Source: Bacteroidota bacterium (lineage in GTDB: Bacteria; Bacteroidota; Bacteroidia; Bacteroidales; TTA-H9). Taken from it: 64,000 nucleotides of DNA. A program made the position numbers and the translations under genes. Positions 9,650 through 18,835 of the stretch are shown in pieces. The notes beneath the pieces were generated by a model that worked only from the letters and a program-made list of their open reading frames with translations, ran no database searches and had not been told where the DNA came from. Every line of letters starts with the position of its first letter. Within the stretch, counting starts at the first letter, position 1. The stretch covers positions 83,770 through 147,769 of the forward strand of contig QKGM01000001.1 of assembly GCA_003250395.1 (NCBI GenBank), in the 5' to 3' direction.

Positions 9650-10261
9650 ATGAAATTAACCGATTCTACCACAGAGAGTTCAATTCTGGAAGCTGCAAAA
9701 CATGTTTTTGTTCTCAAAGGATTTGAAGGGGCAAGGATGCAGGAAATTGCTGATGAAGCGGGGATAAATAAAGCCTTGTTGCATTATTATTTTAGAAGTA
9801 AGGATAAATTATTCGAAGCAGTATTCATTGATGCATTTGTGAAGTTTGTCCCGACCATATTAATTACGTTGAATTCTAATAGTCCGTTATTCAGGAAGAT
9901 AGAGGTTTTTGTTGATCATTACATCGAAGTTTTATCAAAGAACCCGTTTATCCCGGGCTTCATTTTGCATGAACTGAGCCATAACAGTGAAAGGCTGAGT
10001 AAGATAATACGAACAGTTGGGCTGAATCCTGATCAGTTTTCAGAGCAGGTATTGGCTGAGATAAATGCTGGGAATATCAATCCGATAGACCCGCGTGAAT
10101 TGCTGGTTAATATTCTCGCATTATGTATTTTCCCGTTTGCCGGAAAGCCGATCCTGAAGATCGTTCTGTTTAAAAACAATGAAGAGGAGTATGCTGAGTT
10201 TCTCAATAAACGCAAACATGCCGCTGCGCAGTTTATTATCAATTCCATAAAAAAACGGTGA
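9650..10261 (+). CDS. TetR/AcrR-family transcriptional regulator
   Basis: DNA-binding repressor of 203 residues. The N-terminal helix-turn-helix (about 10-56) has the family pattern: SILEAAKHVFVLKGFEGARM, EIADEAGINKALLHYYFRSK, DKLFEAVF. The C-terminal ligand domain (60-200) is variable, as usual. It is the first gene of an export operon and stops 1 bp before the tolC-like gene, so it probably represses the whole operon through the palindrome at 9600-9617 and is released by an exported compound. The arrangement parallels E. coli CecR next to ybhGFSR. The ligand is unknown. Confidence 0.93.
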   Translation: MKLTDSTTESSILEAAKHVFVLKGFEGARMQEIADEAGINKALLHYYFRSKDKLFEAVFIDAFVKFVPTILITLNSNSPLFRKIEVFVDHYIEVLSKNPFIPGFILHELSHNSERLSKIIRTVGLNPDQFSEQVLAEINAGNINPIDPRELLVNILALCIFPFAGKPILKIVLFKNNEEEYAEFLNKRKHAAAQFIINSIKKR

Positions 10262-10262
10262 T

Positions 10263-11543
10263 ATGAAGCGCTTTACTGTTTGTCTCTCATTAATGATTGC
10301 CCTTTTCCTTAGCTTTGAGAAAACAAAGGCGCAATCGGATGTATTGACCCTTGATTCATGTTACAGGGCTGCAAGGACTGTTTTTCCGGGAATATCCCAA
10401 CTCTCGGCACTGTCCGAAATGCATCGTCTGGCACTTGAAAATATAAGGGCAGCTTTTTTACCCAAAAGCACTTTTACCGCGTCGGCAGGCTACCAATCTG
10501 ATGTGACTTCGATAGCTGTTAAAATCCCCATGGTTTCAATACCCAGCATGTCGAAGGATTCATATAAAGCTTACGTTGATGTTAATCAGCTTATTTATGA
10601 TGGTGGTGCTTCAAGGGCAAGGCGTGAAGGGCAACAGGTACAACACGCCGTGGATAATACTCAGGTTGAAACTGATTTTTATAAGGTGAAGGAGGTGATT
10701 AACGATTTGTTTTTTTCGGCATTATTAGGGCGAAAAATGAAAGAACAACTTGAACTTGGCCTGTCAAACCTCACCGCACGAAGACAAATTGCGGCATCAG
10801 CAGTTGCTAATGGAGTACTCTTACCCGCACAACTCGAGATCATTGATGTTGAGATCACTGCTCAGCATCAGCGATTGGTTGATGTTGACCACGCAATTGA
10901 TGGTGCGCTTCAGATGTTATCAGTCTGGATTGGTAAACCGCTCTCAACTGAAAGCCGTTTGTCGGTTAGTTCGATATCTGAGGCTGTTGGTACCCGTAAT
11001 AATATACGACCTGAGCAGGCTCTTTTCGGGTTGCAGCAAAAGCGGCTTCAACATTTGAGCGATCAGACAAATGCCCGCATTATGCCGGTAATCATTGGCT
11101 ATGGTCAGGCTGGTTATGGCAGGCCCGGATTGAATATGCTTCTGAATGAATTTGATTCCTGGTTTTTGGTTGGAATAAAATTACAATGGACAATCTGGGA
11201 CTGGAGGCAAACGTATCGTGAAAAGAGTCAGTTTAGACTACAGGAAGACATAATCAATGCTCAAAAACAATCATACGACCAACGAATACAAGCTCAACTG
11301 GTTGCAGTTGAATCAGATATTTCCAGAATAAACGATTTGCTAAAACTTGATGGACAAATCATCTCCTCCAGAGAAAGAATCAGGTTGACGGCTGTGTCTC
11401 AATTTGAAAATGGCACGGTTGAGGCGTCTGATCTTGTTGCCAGGACGAATGAAGAAACACAGGCAAGAATCAACTACGAGATTCATAAACTGCAACTTAT
11501 TCAGTACCAGGTAAAATATTTAACAGTTTTAGGTCAACAGTAA
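10263..11543 (+). CDS. TolC-family outer membrane efflux protein
   Basis: Outer-membrane factor of 426 residues with a signal peptide (1-24, ending near TKAQS). Two long alpha-helical OEP repeats flank short strands, e.g. YKAYVDVNQLIYDGGASRAR and IKLQWTIWDWRQTYREKSQF, which are the membrane-strand signatures of TolC relatives. It would give the exporter a channel through the outer membrane. The gene lies 1 bp after tetR and 12 bp before the adaptor, clearly one operon. E. coli ybhGFSR uses an unlinked tolC; here the channel is encoded within the operon. Confidence 0.92.
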   Translation: MKRFTVCLSLMIALFLSFEKTKAQSDVLTLDSCYRAARTVFPGISQLSALSEMHRLALENIRAAFLPKSTFTASAGYQSDVTSIAVKIPMVSIPSMSKDSYKAYVDVNQLIYDGGASRARREGQQVQHAVDNTQVETDFYKVKEVINDLFFSALLGRKMKEQLELGLSNLTARRQIAASAVANGVLLPAQLEIIDVEITAQHQRLVDVDHAIDGALQMLSVWIGKPLSTESRLSVSSISEAVGTRNNIRPEQALFGLQQKRLQHLSDQTNARIMPVIIGYGQAGYGRPGLNMLLNEFDSWFLVGIKLQWTIWDWRQTYREKSQFRLQEDIINAQKQSYDQRIQAQLVAVESDISRINDLLKLDGQIISSRERIRLTAVSQFENGTVEASDLVARTNEETQARINYEIHKLQLIQYQVKYLTVLGQQ

Positions 11544-11555
11544 ATTTCAAATAAT

Positions 11556-12428
11556 ATGAAGAATATCGGATATATAGTATGTGTTTTTCTTCTGGCAGCT
11601 TGTGGGAATGGTGATAAACCTGCAGATGCCTATGGGAATTTTGAGGCGCAGGAATATACTATCAGCGCAGAATCGAACGGGAAAGTCGTCGAGTGCAAAA
11701 CCAATGAAGGAATGGCTGTTGATTCTTCCGGCAGGATTGCGCTGATTGATACCATTGATTTTAGTCTCCGCAGGTTGCAGCTAAAAAGCCAGCGGGAAGC
11801 TATTATAGCAAAAGCCTCTCCTCTTGAAGCTCAGAAAAGGGTTTATGAACAGCAAATTGAGAACCTTCTGAAAGATAAAATGAGATTTGAAAAGATGTTG
11901 TTGGATGGTGCTGCTACCCAAAAACAACTTGATGATATTGACGGGGCTGTTAAGCTGGCTACAAAGCAGGCTGAAGCTGTAGTAGCGCAGTTTGCTTCAC
12001 TTAATTCTGAAAGCCTGGCGGTCAGCAGTCAGATAGATCAGATTACCGAATCTATAAACAGATGCTATGTAGTCTCTCCTGTCAAAGGAACCATTCTTGA
12101 GGCTTATGTAAGACAAGGAGAATTTGTCAATATAGGGAAGCCCCTTTTCAAAATTGCCAATCTGGAAGAACTCGATTTGAGGGTTTATTTTTCAGGAGAT
12201 CAATTGGCTTCGATCAGGATAGGACAGGAAGTGAAGGTGTATATTGATGGGGATAGTACCAACAATCGACTTTCGGGCAGGATTACCTGGATTTCGCAGG
12301 AAGCAGAATTCACACCAAAGATCATACAAACCCGAAAGGAGAGGGTCAACCTGGTCTACGCTGTAAAAGTACGGGTAAAGAATAATGGAAGCCTGAAGAT
12401 TGGAATGCCGGGTGAGGTCAGATTATAA
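11556..12428 (+). CDS. HlyD/YbhG-like periplasmic adaptor lipoprotein
   Basis: Membrane fusion protein of 290 residues with a lipoprotein signal (VCVFLLAACGNG, lipobox Cys near 16). It has the first biotinyl-lipoyl half (YTISAESNGKVVECKTNEGM), a coiled-coil hairpin (about 75-165), the second lipoyl half (CYVVSPVKGTILEAYVRQGE), and a beta-barrel domain ending in SLKIGMPGEVRL. It links inner-membrane ABC permeases to the TolC-like channel. Anchoring by a lipid rather than a transmembrane helix is common in Bacteroidota. The next gene starts 10 bp later. Confidence 0.9.
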   Translation: MKNIGYIVCVFLLAACGNGDKPADAYGNFEAQEYTISAESNGKVVECKTNEGMAVDSSGRIALIDTIDFSLRRLQLKSQREAIIAKASPLEAQKRVYEQQIENLLKDKMRFEKMLLDGAATQKQLDDIDGAVKLATKQAEAVVAQFASLNSESLAVSSQIDQITESINRCYVVSPVKGTILEAYVRQGEFVNIGKPLFKIANLEELDLRVYFSGDQLASIRIGQEVKVYIDGDSTNNRLSGRITWISQEAEFTPKIIQTRKERVNLVYAVKVRVKNNGSLKIGMPGEVRL

Positions 12429-12438
12429 TATAAGGCTG

Positions 12439-13362
12439 ATGATACGGATTTCTGATGTTGAAAAACATTTTGGTGATGTGACAGCCCTCGACAAGGTTAC
12501 ATTGTCGGTACAACGAGGGGAACTGTTTGGTTTGATTGGCCCTGATGGTGCCGGTAAGACAACTCTTTTGAGGATAATAGCTTCGTTGATGATTCCTGAT
12601 GCGGGTAGTACTCTGGTGGCGGGACATGATGTAGTTAAGGATTTCGCGAAAATAAGACAGATGGTTGGATATATGCCTGGGAGATTCTCTCTCTATCAGG
12701 ATCTTTCTGTACTCGAGAATATTACCTTCTTCGCCTCCATTTTCAAGACTACTCTTGAGGAGAATTATGATCTGATACGGGATATTTATGTTCAGATTGA
12801 ACCGTTTAAGCATCGTCAGGCAGGAAAGCTGTCGGGAGGCATGAAACAAAAACTGGCTTTATGCTGCGCCTTGGTTCACCGGCCGGAATTATTAATCCTC
12901 GATGAACCAACTACAGGTGTTGATGCCGTTTCACGAATCGAGTTCTGGGATATCCTCAACCGCCTAAAGGCAATGGGGATTACTATTATAGTCTCAACAC
13001 CATACATGGATGAGGCGTCGCTTTGTGAGCGGATCGCGCTTATTCAGGGAGGGCATTTATTGAGTATCGACACTCCTGCCGCCGTAGCCGCATCATTTCC
13101 GCATTCGCTCTTCTCCGTTAAAACCGATAACTTTTTTTTATTGCTTACTCACCTGAGGGAATGGAGTGCGACTTTTTCGGCGTATTCTTTTGGCGAGTAT
13201 GTACATTTCACCCCAACATCTGAAACCATCACGGAAAGAGATATCATGAGTTTTCTGGTTGAGAAGGGGCACAGCGAAACTCACGTCACTAAGACCCAAC
13301 CGACAATTGAAGATAGTTTTATGTATCTGATGATGAAGAAACAAAACCAGTATGCAGGCTAA
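12439..13362 (+). CDS. ABC exporter ATP-binding protein (YbhF N-half-like)
   Basis: ABC ATPase of 307 residues. Walker A is GPDGAGKTTLL, the signature is LSGGMKQKLALC, and Walker B is LLILDEPTTGVDAVSR; the GPDGAGKTT form is also seen in the N-terminal half of E. coli YbhF. The ATG at 12439 is preferred over an in-frame TTG at 12400, which would overlap the adaptor. A C-terminal extension of about 80 residues follows the ATPase core. It overlaps the second ATPase gene by 11 bp. The pair corresponds to the two halves of the fused YbhF. Confidence 0.92.
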   Translation: MIRISDVEKHFGDVTALDKVTLSVQRGELFGLIGPDGAGKTTLLRIIASLMIPDAGSTLVAGHDVVKDFAKIRQMVGYMPGRFSLYQDLSVLENITFFASIFKTTLEENYDLIRDIYVQIEPFKHRQAGKLSGGMKQKLALCCALVHRPELLILDEPTTGVDAVSRIEFWDILNRLKAMGITIIVSTPYMDEASLCERIALIQGGHLLSIDTPAAVAASFPHSLFSVKTDNFFLLLTHLREWSATFSAYSFGEYVHFTPTSETITERDIMSFLVEKGHSETHVTKTQPTIEDSFMYLMMKKQNQYAG

Positions 13363-14086
13363 TCAAACAAAGATTATTATCGTTGAAAATCTGGTGAAGA
13401 AGTTTGGAAGCTTTATTGCCAACGACAATCTTACTTTTGATGTCGCGAAAGGAGAAATTTTTGGCTTCCTGGGAGCTAATGGAGCTGGGAAAACAACTGC
13501 CATGAAGATCTTGTGCGGATTAAGCCATCCTTCATCCGGGAGGGTGACTGTAGCCGGTTATGACATCTATTCGCAGACAGAAAAAATTAAAAGGAGCATC
13601 GGTTATATGTCGCAAAAGTTCTCGCTTTATGAAGACCTCACAGTATATGAAAATTTCAGGTTCTACGGTGGTATATATGGCTTGAGTCGTTCTATGATAC
13701 TCGATCAGACCCAAAGATTGCTTTCACGGCTTGGAATGTCTGATTACAAGGACAGGGTTATAAAGACACTTCCGCTTGGATGGAAGCAAAAGCTTGCTTT
13801 CTCGGTCGCCATCATTCACAAACCGGCTATTGTCTTTCTGGATGAACCAACCGGTGGTGTTGATCCTGTAACAAGAAGGCAATTCTGGGATCTGATTTAT
13901 GAAAATGCCCATGAAGGGCTCACTGTTTTTATTACCACTCATTACATGGATGAGGCAGAGTATTGTAACCGGTTGTCGATCATGGTTGATGGCAGGATTA
14001 AAGCACTGGATACCCCTTCTGCCCTGAAAGAACGGTTTTCGTGTAATTCTATGCAGGAAGTATTTATCAGACTGGCCAGAAATTAA
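13352..14086 (+). CDS. ABC exporter ATP-binding protein (YbhF C-half-like)
   Basis: Second ABC ATPase, 244 residues: Walker A GANGAGKTTAM and Walker B IVFLDEPTGGVDPVTR. The signature is degenerate (LPLGWKQKLAF in place of LSGGxxQ), so the two ATPases probably form a heterodimer with unequal sites, as in YbhF-type exporters. The start overlaps the previous gene by 11 bp and it ends 11 bp before the first permease, so the stoichiometry is likely maintained by translational coupling. Confidence 0.92.
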   Translation: MQANQTKIIIVENLVKKFGSFIANDNLTFDVAKGEIFGFLGANGAGKTTAMKILCGLSHPSSGRVTVAGYDIYSQTEKIKRSIGYMSQKFSLYEDLTVYENFRFYGGIYGLSRSMILDQTQRLLSRLGMSDYKDRVIKTLPLGWKQKLAFSVAIIHKPAIVFLDEPTGGVDPVTRRQFWDLIYENAHEGLTVFITTHYMDEAEYCNRLSIMVDGRIKALDTPSALKERFSCNSMQEVFIRLARN

Positions 14087-14097
14087 TATCAGGAAGG

Positions 14098-15195
14098 ATG
14101 AAAGCATTCATTAAAAAAGAGATTTATCATATTTTCAGGGATTACCGATCCATGTTGATATTATTTGGAATGCCGGTGGTTCAGGTGCTTATTTTTGGTT
14201 TTGCCATCACTAACGAGATTAAAGATGCGAAAGTGACTATCCTGGATCAGTCGGGCGATGTACTCAGCAACCGGTTTGTATCAAAACTTACTGCCTCTGG
14301 TTACTTTAAGGCAGATCGCGCCCTTGACCATCCATCCCAGATTGAACCTGCCTTTCGTGAGGGTCGTGTGAAGCAGGTTATTGTTATCCCTTCCGGATTT
14401 GGTGCTGATTTAGGCCTCCATAAACAGGTGACCATCCAGATTCTGGGCGATGCATCAGACCCCAATACGGCGAATATGCTGAAAAACTATACGATGGCTG
14501 TTCTGAATGCTTTTCAGATGCAGGAAATGGGTATGCAGGCTCTTCCTGTGGATGTGAGGGTTGAACCAATTATGTATTATAATCCTGAACTTAAAGGTGT
14601 TTACATGTTCGTTCCTGGTACCATGGCCATAATCCTCATGTTGGTTTCCGCCATGATGACTTCCATCAGTATTGCACGCGAAAAAGAGCTCGGTACAATG
14701 GAGGTACTGTTAGTATCACCCCTTCGGCCCTGGCAGATTATCGTTGGCAAGGTGATTCCATATGTCGCGCTCTCATTTGTCAATGCATTGCTGATATTAT
14801 CGCTCGGGTGGTTTGTATTCGGTGTACCTATTATTGGACATAAAGGATTTCTCATGTTGGAAGTGCTATTGTTTATTATCATGTCTCTCTCGCTGGGAAT
14901 CTTTATTTCAACAGTCAGCCCTACGCAACAGGTGGCAATGTTGTTGTCGATGTTTGCCCTTATGCTTCCCACCATTCTTTTATCCGGTTTTATCTTCCCG
15001 ATCGAGAATATGCCGGTATTTTTACAGTGGATTAGCAATCTGATGCCTTCAAAATGGTTTATTATCATCGTTAGAGACGTTATGCTGAAGGGGTCTGGAA
15101 TAGCCTATCTCTGGAAAGAAACACTGATCATTTTCGGTATGACAATTTTCTTTATCGGGTTAAGCATCGCAAATTTTAAACTTAGGCTTGAATAG
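14098..15195 (+). CDS. ABC-2 type permease (YbhS/YbhR-like)
   Basis: Integral membrane subunit of 365 residues. One N-terminal helix (about 20-40), a large periplasmic domain (about 45-165), then five helices from about residue 170 to the end, which is the ABC2_membrane_3 layout. The motif AREKELGTMEVLLVSPLRPW (loop after the second helix) is characteristic. It pairs with the following permease to make the transmembrane pathway of the exporter. The distance to the next gene is 6 bp. Confidence 0.92.
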   Translation: MKAFIKKEIYHIFRDYRSMLILFGMPVVQVLIFGFAITNEIKDAKVTILDQSGDVLSNRFVSKLTASGYFKADRALDHPSQIEPAFREGRVKQVIVIPSGFGADLGLHKQVTIQILGDASDPNTANMLKNYTMAVLNAFQMQEMGMQALPVDVRVEPIMYYNPELKGVYMFVPGTMAIILMLVSAMMTSISIAREKELGTMEVLLVSPLRPWQIIVGKVIPYVALSFVNALLILSLGWFVFGVPIIGHKGFLMLEVLLFIIMSLSLGIFISTVSPTQQVAMLLSMFALMLPTILLSGFIFPIENMPVFLQWISNLMPSKWFIIIVRDVMLKGSGIAYLWKETLIIFGMTIFFIGLSIANFKLRLE

Positions 15196-15201
15196 TACCT
15201 T

Positions 15202-16311
15202 ATGAGAACAATCGGCTATATTATTCAGAAGGAGTTTATCCAGATATTCAGAGACCGGTTTATGCCTAAAATCATTTTCCTGGTACCTCTTCTTCAACTC
15301 TTAATCCTGTCATATACTGCTACTTTTGAAATTAAACAGACCCGTATCGTGATTCTTGACAATGATCATTCTGTTGAATCACGGAAACTGATTTCATTGT
15401 TTCAGGGATCTCGTTTTTTTTCCTGTTCGTTAGATGTTGAAGGGATGGAAGTTGCCGAGAGGTTGATCAATACCAGGAAGGTGCATCAGGTTTTGGTAAT
15501 TCCACATGGGTTTGAGCGAACGATGATCAACAGGGAACCTGTTACAATTCAACTAATTACGGATGCTGTTGACGGCTCTGCAGGTGCGTTACGGAGTGCC
15601 TATGCCCAGAGCATTGTTCAACGTTACAGTTTAGATATTAATACAAGGGTTACAGGGCTCGATATCAAACCTCCCCTTGTTGCAACCTGGTCGTTTTGGT
15701 ATAACCCGGAGCTTCATTATACGACTTTCATGGTTCCCGGTATACTGGTACTCCTGGTAACCATTATTGGTTTGTTTCTTACCGGGATAAATCTGGTCAG
15801 AGAAAAGGAGATGGGAACGATTGAGCAGATCAATGTAACCCCGATCAGGAAGATTCAGTTTATTGCCGGGAAACTTATCCCTTTTTGGATTATCGGGCTG
15901 ATTGAACTTACTTTTGGCTTAATTCTCGCTCATTTCTTTTTCGATGTGCCTATTTTGGGAAATCCTGCCATTATCTATCTCGTTGCTGCCATCTATCTCG
16001 TCCTGATCATGGGCATTGGCCTTATCATTTCAACGGTTAGTGATACCCAGCAACAGTCAATGTTTATCAGTTGGTTTTTCCTCGTGTTATTTATCTTGAT
16101 GAGCGGACTGTTTACCCCGGCAGAAAGCATGCCCGCCTGGGCACAAATTTTCAACCGGATAAACCCGATAGCTTATTTTATCCAGGTCATCAGGCTGGTT
16201 ATGCTAAAAGGATCGGGATTGGCCGATGTTTCTCATCAGGTCATTTCCCTTTCAATATACGCGGTTGCTTCTATCGTAATCGCGGTACGCCGGTACAGGA
16301 AAACAAGCTGA
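15202..16311 (+). CDS. ABC-2 type permease (YbhR/YbhS-like)
   Basis: Second permease of the exporter, 369 residues, same layout as its upstream paralogue: N-terminal helix, periplasmic domain (about 45-170), five C-terminal helices. It carries the matching loop VREKEMGTIEQINVTPIRKI and a FMVPGILVLLVT helix. It is the last gene of the operon. No stem-loop terminator is visible directly after it. Confidence 0.92.
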   Translation: MRTIGYIIQKEFIQIFRDRFMPKIIFLVPLLQLLILSYTATFEIKQTRIVILDNDHSVESRKLISLFQGSRFFSCSLDVEGMEVAERLINTRKVHQVLVIPHGFERTMINREPVTIQLITDAVDGSAGALRSAYAQSIVQRYSLDINTRVTGLDIKPPLVATWSFWYNPELHYTTFMVPGILVLLVTIIGLFLTGINLVREKEMGTIEQINVTPIRKIQFIAGKLIPFWIIGLIELTFGLILAHFFFDVPILGNPAIIYLVAAIYLVLIMGIGLIISTVSDTQQQSMFISWFFLVLFILMSGLFTPAESMPAWAQIFNRINPIAYFIQVIRLVMLKGSGLADVSHQVISLSIYAVASIVIAVRRYRKTS

Positions 16312-17079
16312 GTAAGGCCGGTGAGGCTTATCCATGCCCCTTGAACAGAACGGGTGGCTGAAGAGAGGAAGTCTGCATTTGGCAGGTTCCGGCTTTGGCA
16401 TGATCCGAAAAATCATGATACTCCGGGTAAATAATTTATCAATGAAGTTGAATAATCCTGAGTGACCAGCAGGTTGGTAGAGGAGCGGAAATCACCTGAC
16501 AGAGCTTTCTGGTTTTTGGTATCTGTCATTGTATGAAGGGATGTAAGACGAACATCTTATTTCTTCGTTGCCTCATGGTAGATAAATTGAAAATGCAATA
16601 GCTAAAATTGTGCCAGAATTTTTTTGTATTTAGTTGTGGTTCATATGTAAGGTATGTAAACGTTACTACAACCATAAGCGTTTTAGGGGTAAAACATATC
16701 TTTGATCTATCTTTGGTCTCTCTCAGTTGTAATTCAGTTTAAAAATGACCTGTAAAGAACGTATATTCAGGTGATTAAAAAACCTGAGATTTGTGCATTT
16801 TGTCATATAAGAATGCTTAAAATAGTTTGGAAATTTCAAAACCCGGGGGGAAACATGGTGTATAATGTCACGTGCAAAAACTGGAAACCGTCCAAATGCA
16901 GGAATGCTGAGGGGTTAGTTTTTCATTTTCCCGCGATTGAGTGCCTGTTGGATTTGTTTCGGGCGTGGAGTCTGGTTTCAGGAATCGGTCAGTGAATCAA
17001 AATAACCGGAAGAAGATACCCGGAAGTGAATGCCGGGAATCAAAAGGCGGGTAGTTGCCAGCATTGTATGTAAATTTGT
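16312..17079 (+). other. long intergenic stretch without a convincing gene
   Basis: About 770 bp. Short open frames exist (one of 74 codons at 16771-16995 from a GTG) but none has a recognisable protein pattern. The stretch contains two TATCTTTG boxes, 16697-16704 and 16708-16715, 11 bp apart, with no gene immediately downstream. It may be decayed sequence, a long leader, or carry an untranslated RNA. Confidence 0.5.
16697..16715 (+). promoter_or_regulatory. two tandem -7 boxes (TATCTTTG) with no gene behind
   Basis: TATCTTTG at 16697-16704 and again at 16708-16715, both perfect TAnnTTTG matches in the same orientation. The nearest credible start codon downstream is almost 390 bp away. Confidence 0.4.
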
Positions 17080-17087
17080 TATTTTTG
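17080..17087 (+). promoter_or_regulatory. -7 box TATTTTTG
   Basis: TATTTTTG lies 15 bp before the ATG at 17102; TTG at 17055-17057 is a possible -33 element, 22 bp upstream. A second candidate, TAAATTTG, is at 17071-17078. The -7 boxes fall inside the longer open frame that starts at 17030, which supports the downstream ATG. Confidence 0.5.
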
Positions 17088-17101
17088 TAGAAAAACATGC
17101 T

Positions 17102-17599
17102 ATGCGAGCAGTTTGCATTACCATTTTGTTGTTGGTACTGACCACGGTTTCCTTCTCACAGCAGTTTATTCTGCTTGAGAAAGCTGGTACATTTAAGAAT
17201 TACAAATACTTTACCGGTGATGATATAAGCCTGATACTGAAAAGTGATGGGCGCCGGATTGACGGACAAATTACACGAATCGGAGATTCCACATTCGTAA
17301 TTAACAATCAGGAGGAGTTTTGGGTAGGAGATGTGATGTCGGTTGTTAAGAGCAGATTTTTCTTCTCTTACTTCGGATATGGAGCCATGATCGGAGGGGC
17401 TTTTTACCTTTCGCTCGATGCAATAAACAGAGTTATAACCGGTGACACTCCGGTGGTTACATCCGAGACGGCTGTGATTGGGGGAGCTTTGATCGGTAGT
17501 GGGTGGTTAATGTCGCTTTTTAAAGAGCGCAAGATTCGTGTTGGAAAAGACAGGAGATGGCGTTTACGTATAATGCCATCAATTGGAAGGTTTAATTAG
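17102..17599 (+). CDS. exported or membrane protein of unknown function
   Basis: 165 residues from ATG 17102; the frame is open from 17030, but the promoter boxes lie inside that extension. A signal peptide (RAVCITILLLVLTTVSFSQQ) is followed by a small beta-rich stretch (KYFTGDDISLILKSDGRRID, GQITRIGDSTFVINN) and then two hydrophobic segments (about 88-103 and 120-138). The basic tail ends RIMPSIGRFN. I do not recognise a family, although small proteins of this shape are common in Bacteroidota. The stop overlaps the convergent lpxK stop by 3 bp. Confidence 0.7.
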   Translation: MRAVCITILLLVLTTVSFSQQFILLEKAGTFKNYKYFTGDDISLILKSDGRRIDGQITRIGDSTFVINNQEEFWVGDVMSVVKSRFFFSYFGYGAMIGGAFYLSLDAINRVITGDTPVVTSETAVIGGALIGSGWLMSLFKERKIRVGKDRRWRLRIMPSIGRFN

Positions 17600-18660
17600 A
17601 GCTGTTTTAGTGTCCTGCGAATATAGGATGTAACCTCCTCATCGAAGGTCTCTTTATCCTGATCATGAAAAACAACTTGTATCCCGATCGAGAAAATTGG
17701 CAGTTTTTCGATCAATGGCAACAGTGATGGGTGTTTAAGCCTGATCGCGTCTTTTTCGGTTGTCACGATGATTTTTTTCCTGGAAATAATATTGCCAAAG
17801 GTATTCTCGATAGTTTTTATATCTGATTCAGTGTAATTGTGGTGATCTCTGAACCGCAGGACTTCCAGGTTCTCGCTCATTCTTCTCAGGTACTCTTCCA
17901 GCGGGTATATGTTAGCAATTCCTGCAACCAGGAGGATGTTATTTGATTTTGGAACCGTACAGGTAGTTGCCCCCCTTGTAACAGGAACCATTTCTCCGTA
18001 GTTGATAGTGCTGAATAATAGTTTTTGATGCGGAAGCGGTTTCAATTCTTCGGTAACATGTTGCCGTAACATTTTAGGGAAAACGGGATCTGTCTTGGTA
18101 ACAATTATGATGTCTGCCCTTTTTGCTCCACTGATCGATTCCCGAAGGGTTCCCGCGGGAAGGAGATAATTATTGATATAGAGGTTACGGAAGTCGGTAA
18201 GCAGAATATTTAGCCCGGCCTTTACCCAGCGGTGTTGAAAGGAGTCATCCATCAATACTACCTGAGTCTGAGGTTTAATGTTTAACAGTTTTTTGATGCC
18301 CCTTGCCCTTCTGTTGTCAACAACAACAGAGATATCACTGAATTTTGAAAGGTATTGTAACGGTTCGTCTCCTATATTCGTGTGGTTGTGTTCGTGTGAA
18401 GCCAGAATAAAGCCCTTGCCTTTTCTGCCATATCCCCTGCTGATGGTTGCAACCTGAAACTGATCCTTCAGAAGGCGAATCATGTATTCGACGTGCGGAG
18501 TTTTCCCTGTTCCGCCCACGGATAGATTTCCAACACCGATAACAGGTATGGTAAACCTTTTCGGGTGGAAAACTTCATAGTCAAACAATAAGTTACGTAT
18601 GGTTGTTACTGTGCCATACAGAAGATTAAAAGGTAGAAGCAGAGGGGTCCATGCGTTCAT
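17596..18660 (-). CDS. lpxK: tetraacyldisaccharide 4'-kinase
   Basis: LpxK, 354 residues, phosphorylates the 4' position of the lipid A disaccharide precursor at the inner membrane. Visible features: a membrane-proximal N-terminal helix (PLLLPFNLLYGTVTTIRN), the P-loop VGNLSVGGTGKTP (about 43-55), SRGYGRKGKGF, and the segment VVLMDDSFQHRWV typical of the family. The length is normal. Its presence shows a Gram-negative envelope with lipid A. It is a single gene here, between two genes on the other strand. Confidence 0.96.
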   Translation of the reverse strand: MNAWTPLLLPFNLLYGTVTTIRNLLFDYEVFHPKRFTIPVIGVGNLSVGGTGKTPHVEYMIRLLKDQFQVATISRGYGRKGKGFILASHEHNHTNIGDEPLQYLSKFSDISVVVDNRRARGIKKLLNIKPQTQVVLMDDSFQHRWVKAGLNILLTDFRNLYINNYLLPAGTLRESISGAKRADIIIVTKTDPVFPKMLRQHVTEELKPLPHQKLLFSTINYGEMVPVTRGATTCTVPKSNNILLVAGIANIYPLEEYLRRMSENLEVLRFRDHHNYTESDIKTIENTFGNIISRKKIIVTTEKDAIRLKHPSLLPLIEKLPIFSIGIQVVFHDQDKETFDEEVTSYIRRTLKQL

Positions 18661-18789
18661 TCCTGAGTAGTATAATATGATAAGTAATTGTGTCGGTTTA
18701 AATCAGAGAGTGTTAATAACAGGTCTTTAGTAATTTGATTTACGTTAAAAATGCAATAATGGTTACGTTTAACCACGATTTCTTCAGGA

Positions 18790-18818
18790 TTGAATCTGGA
18801 ACATGTTGTTTATCTTTG
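18790..18818 (+). promoter_or_regulatory. promoter: TTG and TATCTTTG
   Basis: TTG at 18790-18792 and TATCTTTG at 18811-18818 are separated by 18 bp, a good fit to the Bacteroidota -33/-7 promoter. The ATG used by the Nif3-like gene is 17 bp further on. Confidence 0.6.
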
Positions 18819-18835
18819 TCAGAAAAAGGAAAATT

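Noticed and set aside
16771..16995. 74-codon plus-strand frame starting with GTG in the long intergenic region
   Set aside because: No signal, domain or family pattern; it has no promoter box at proper distance and its composition looks like non-coding sequence.
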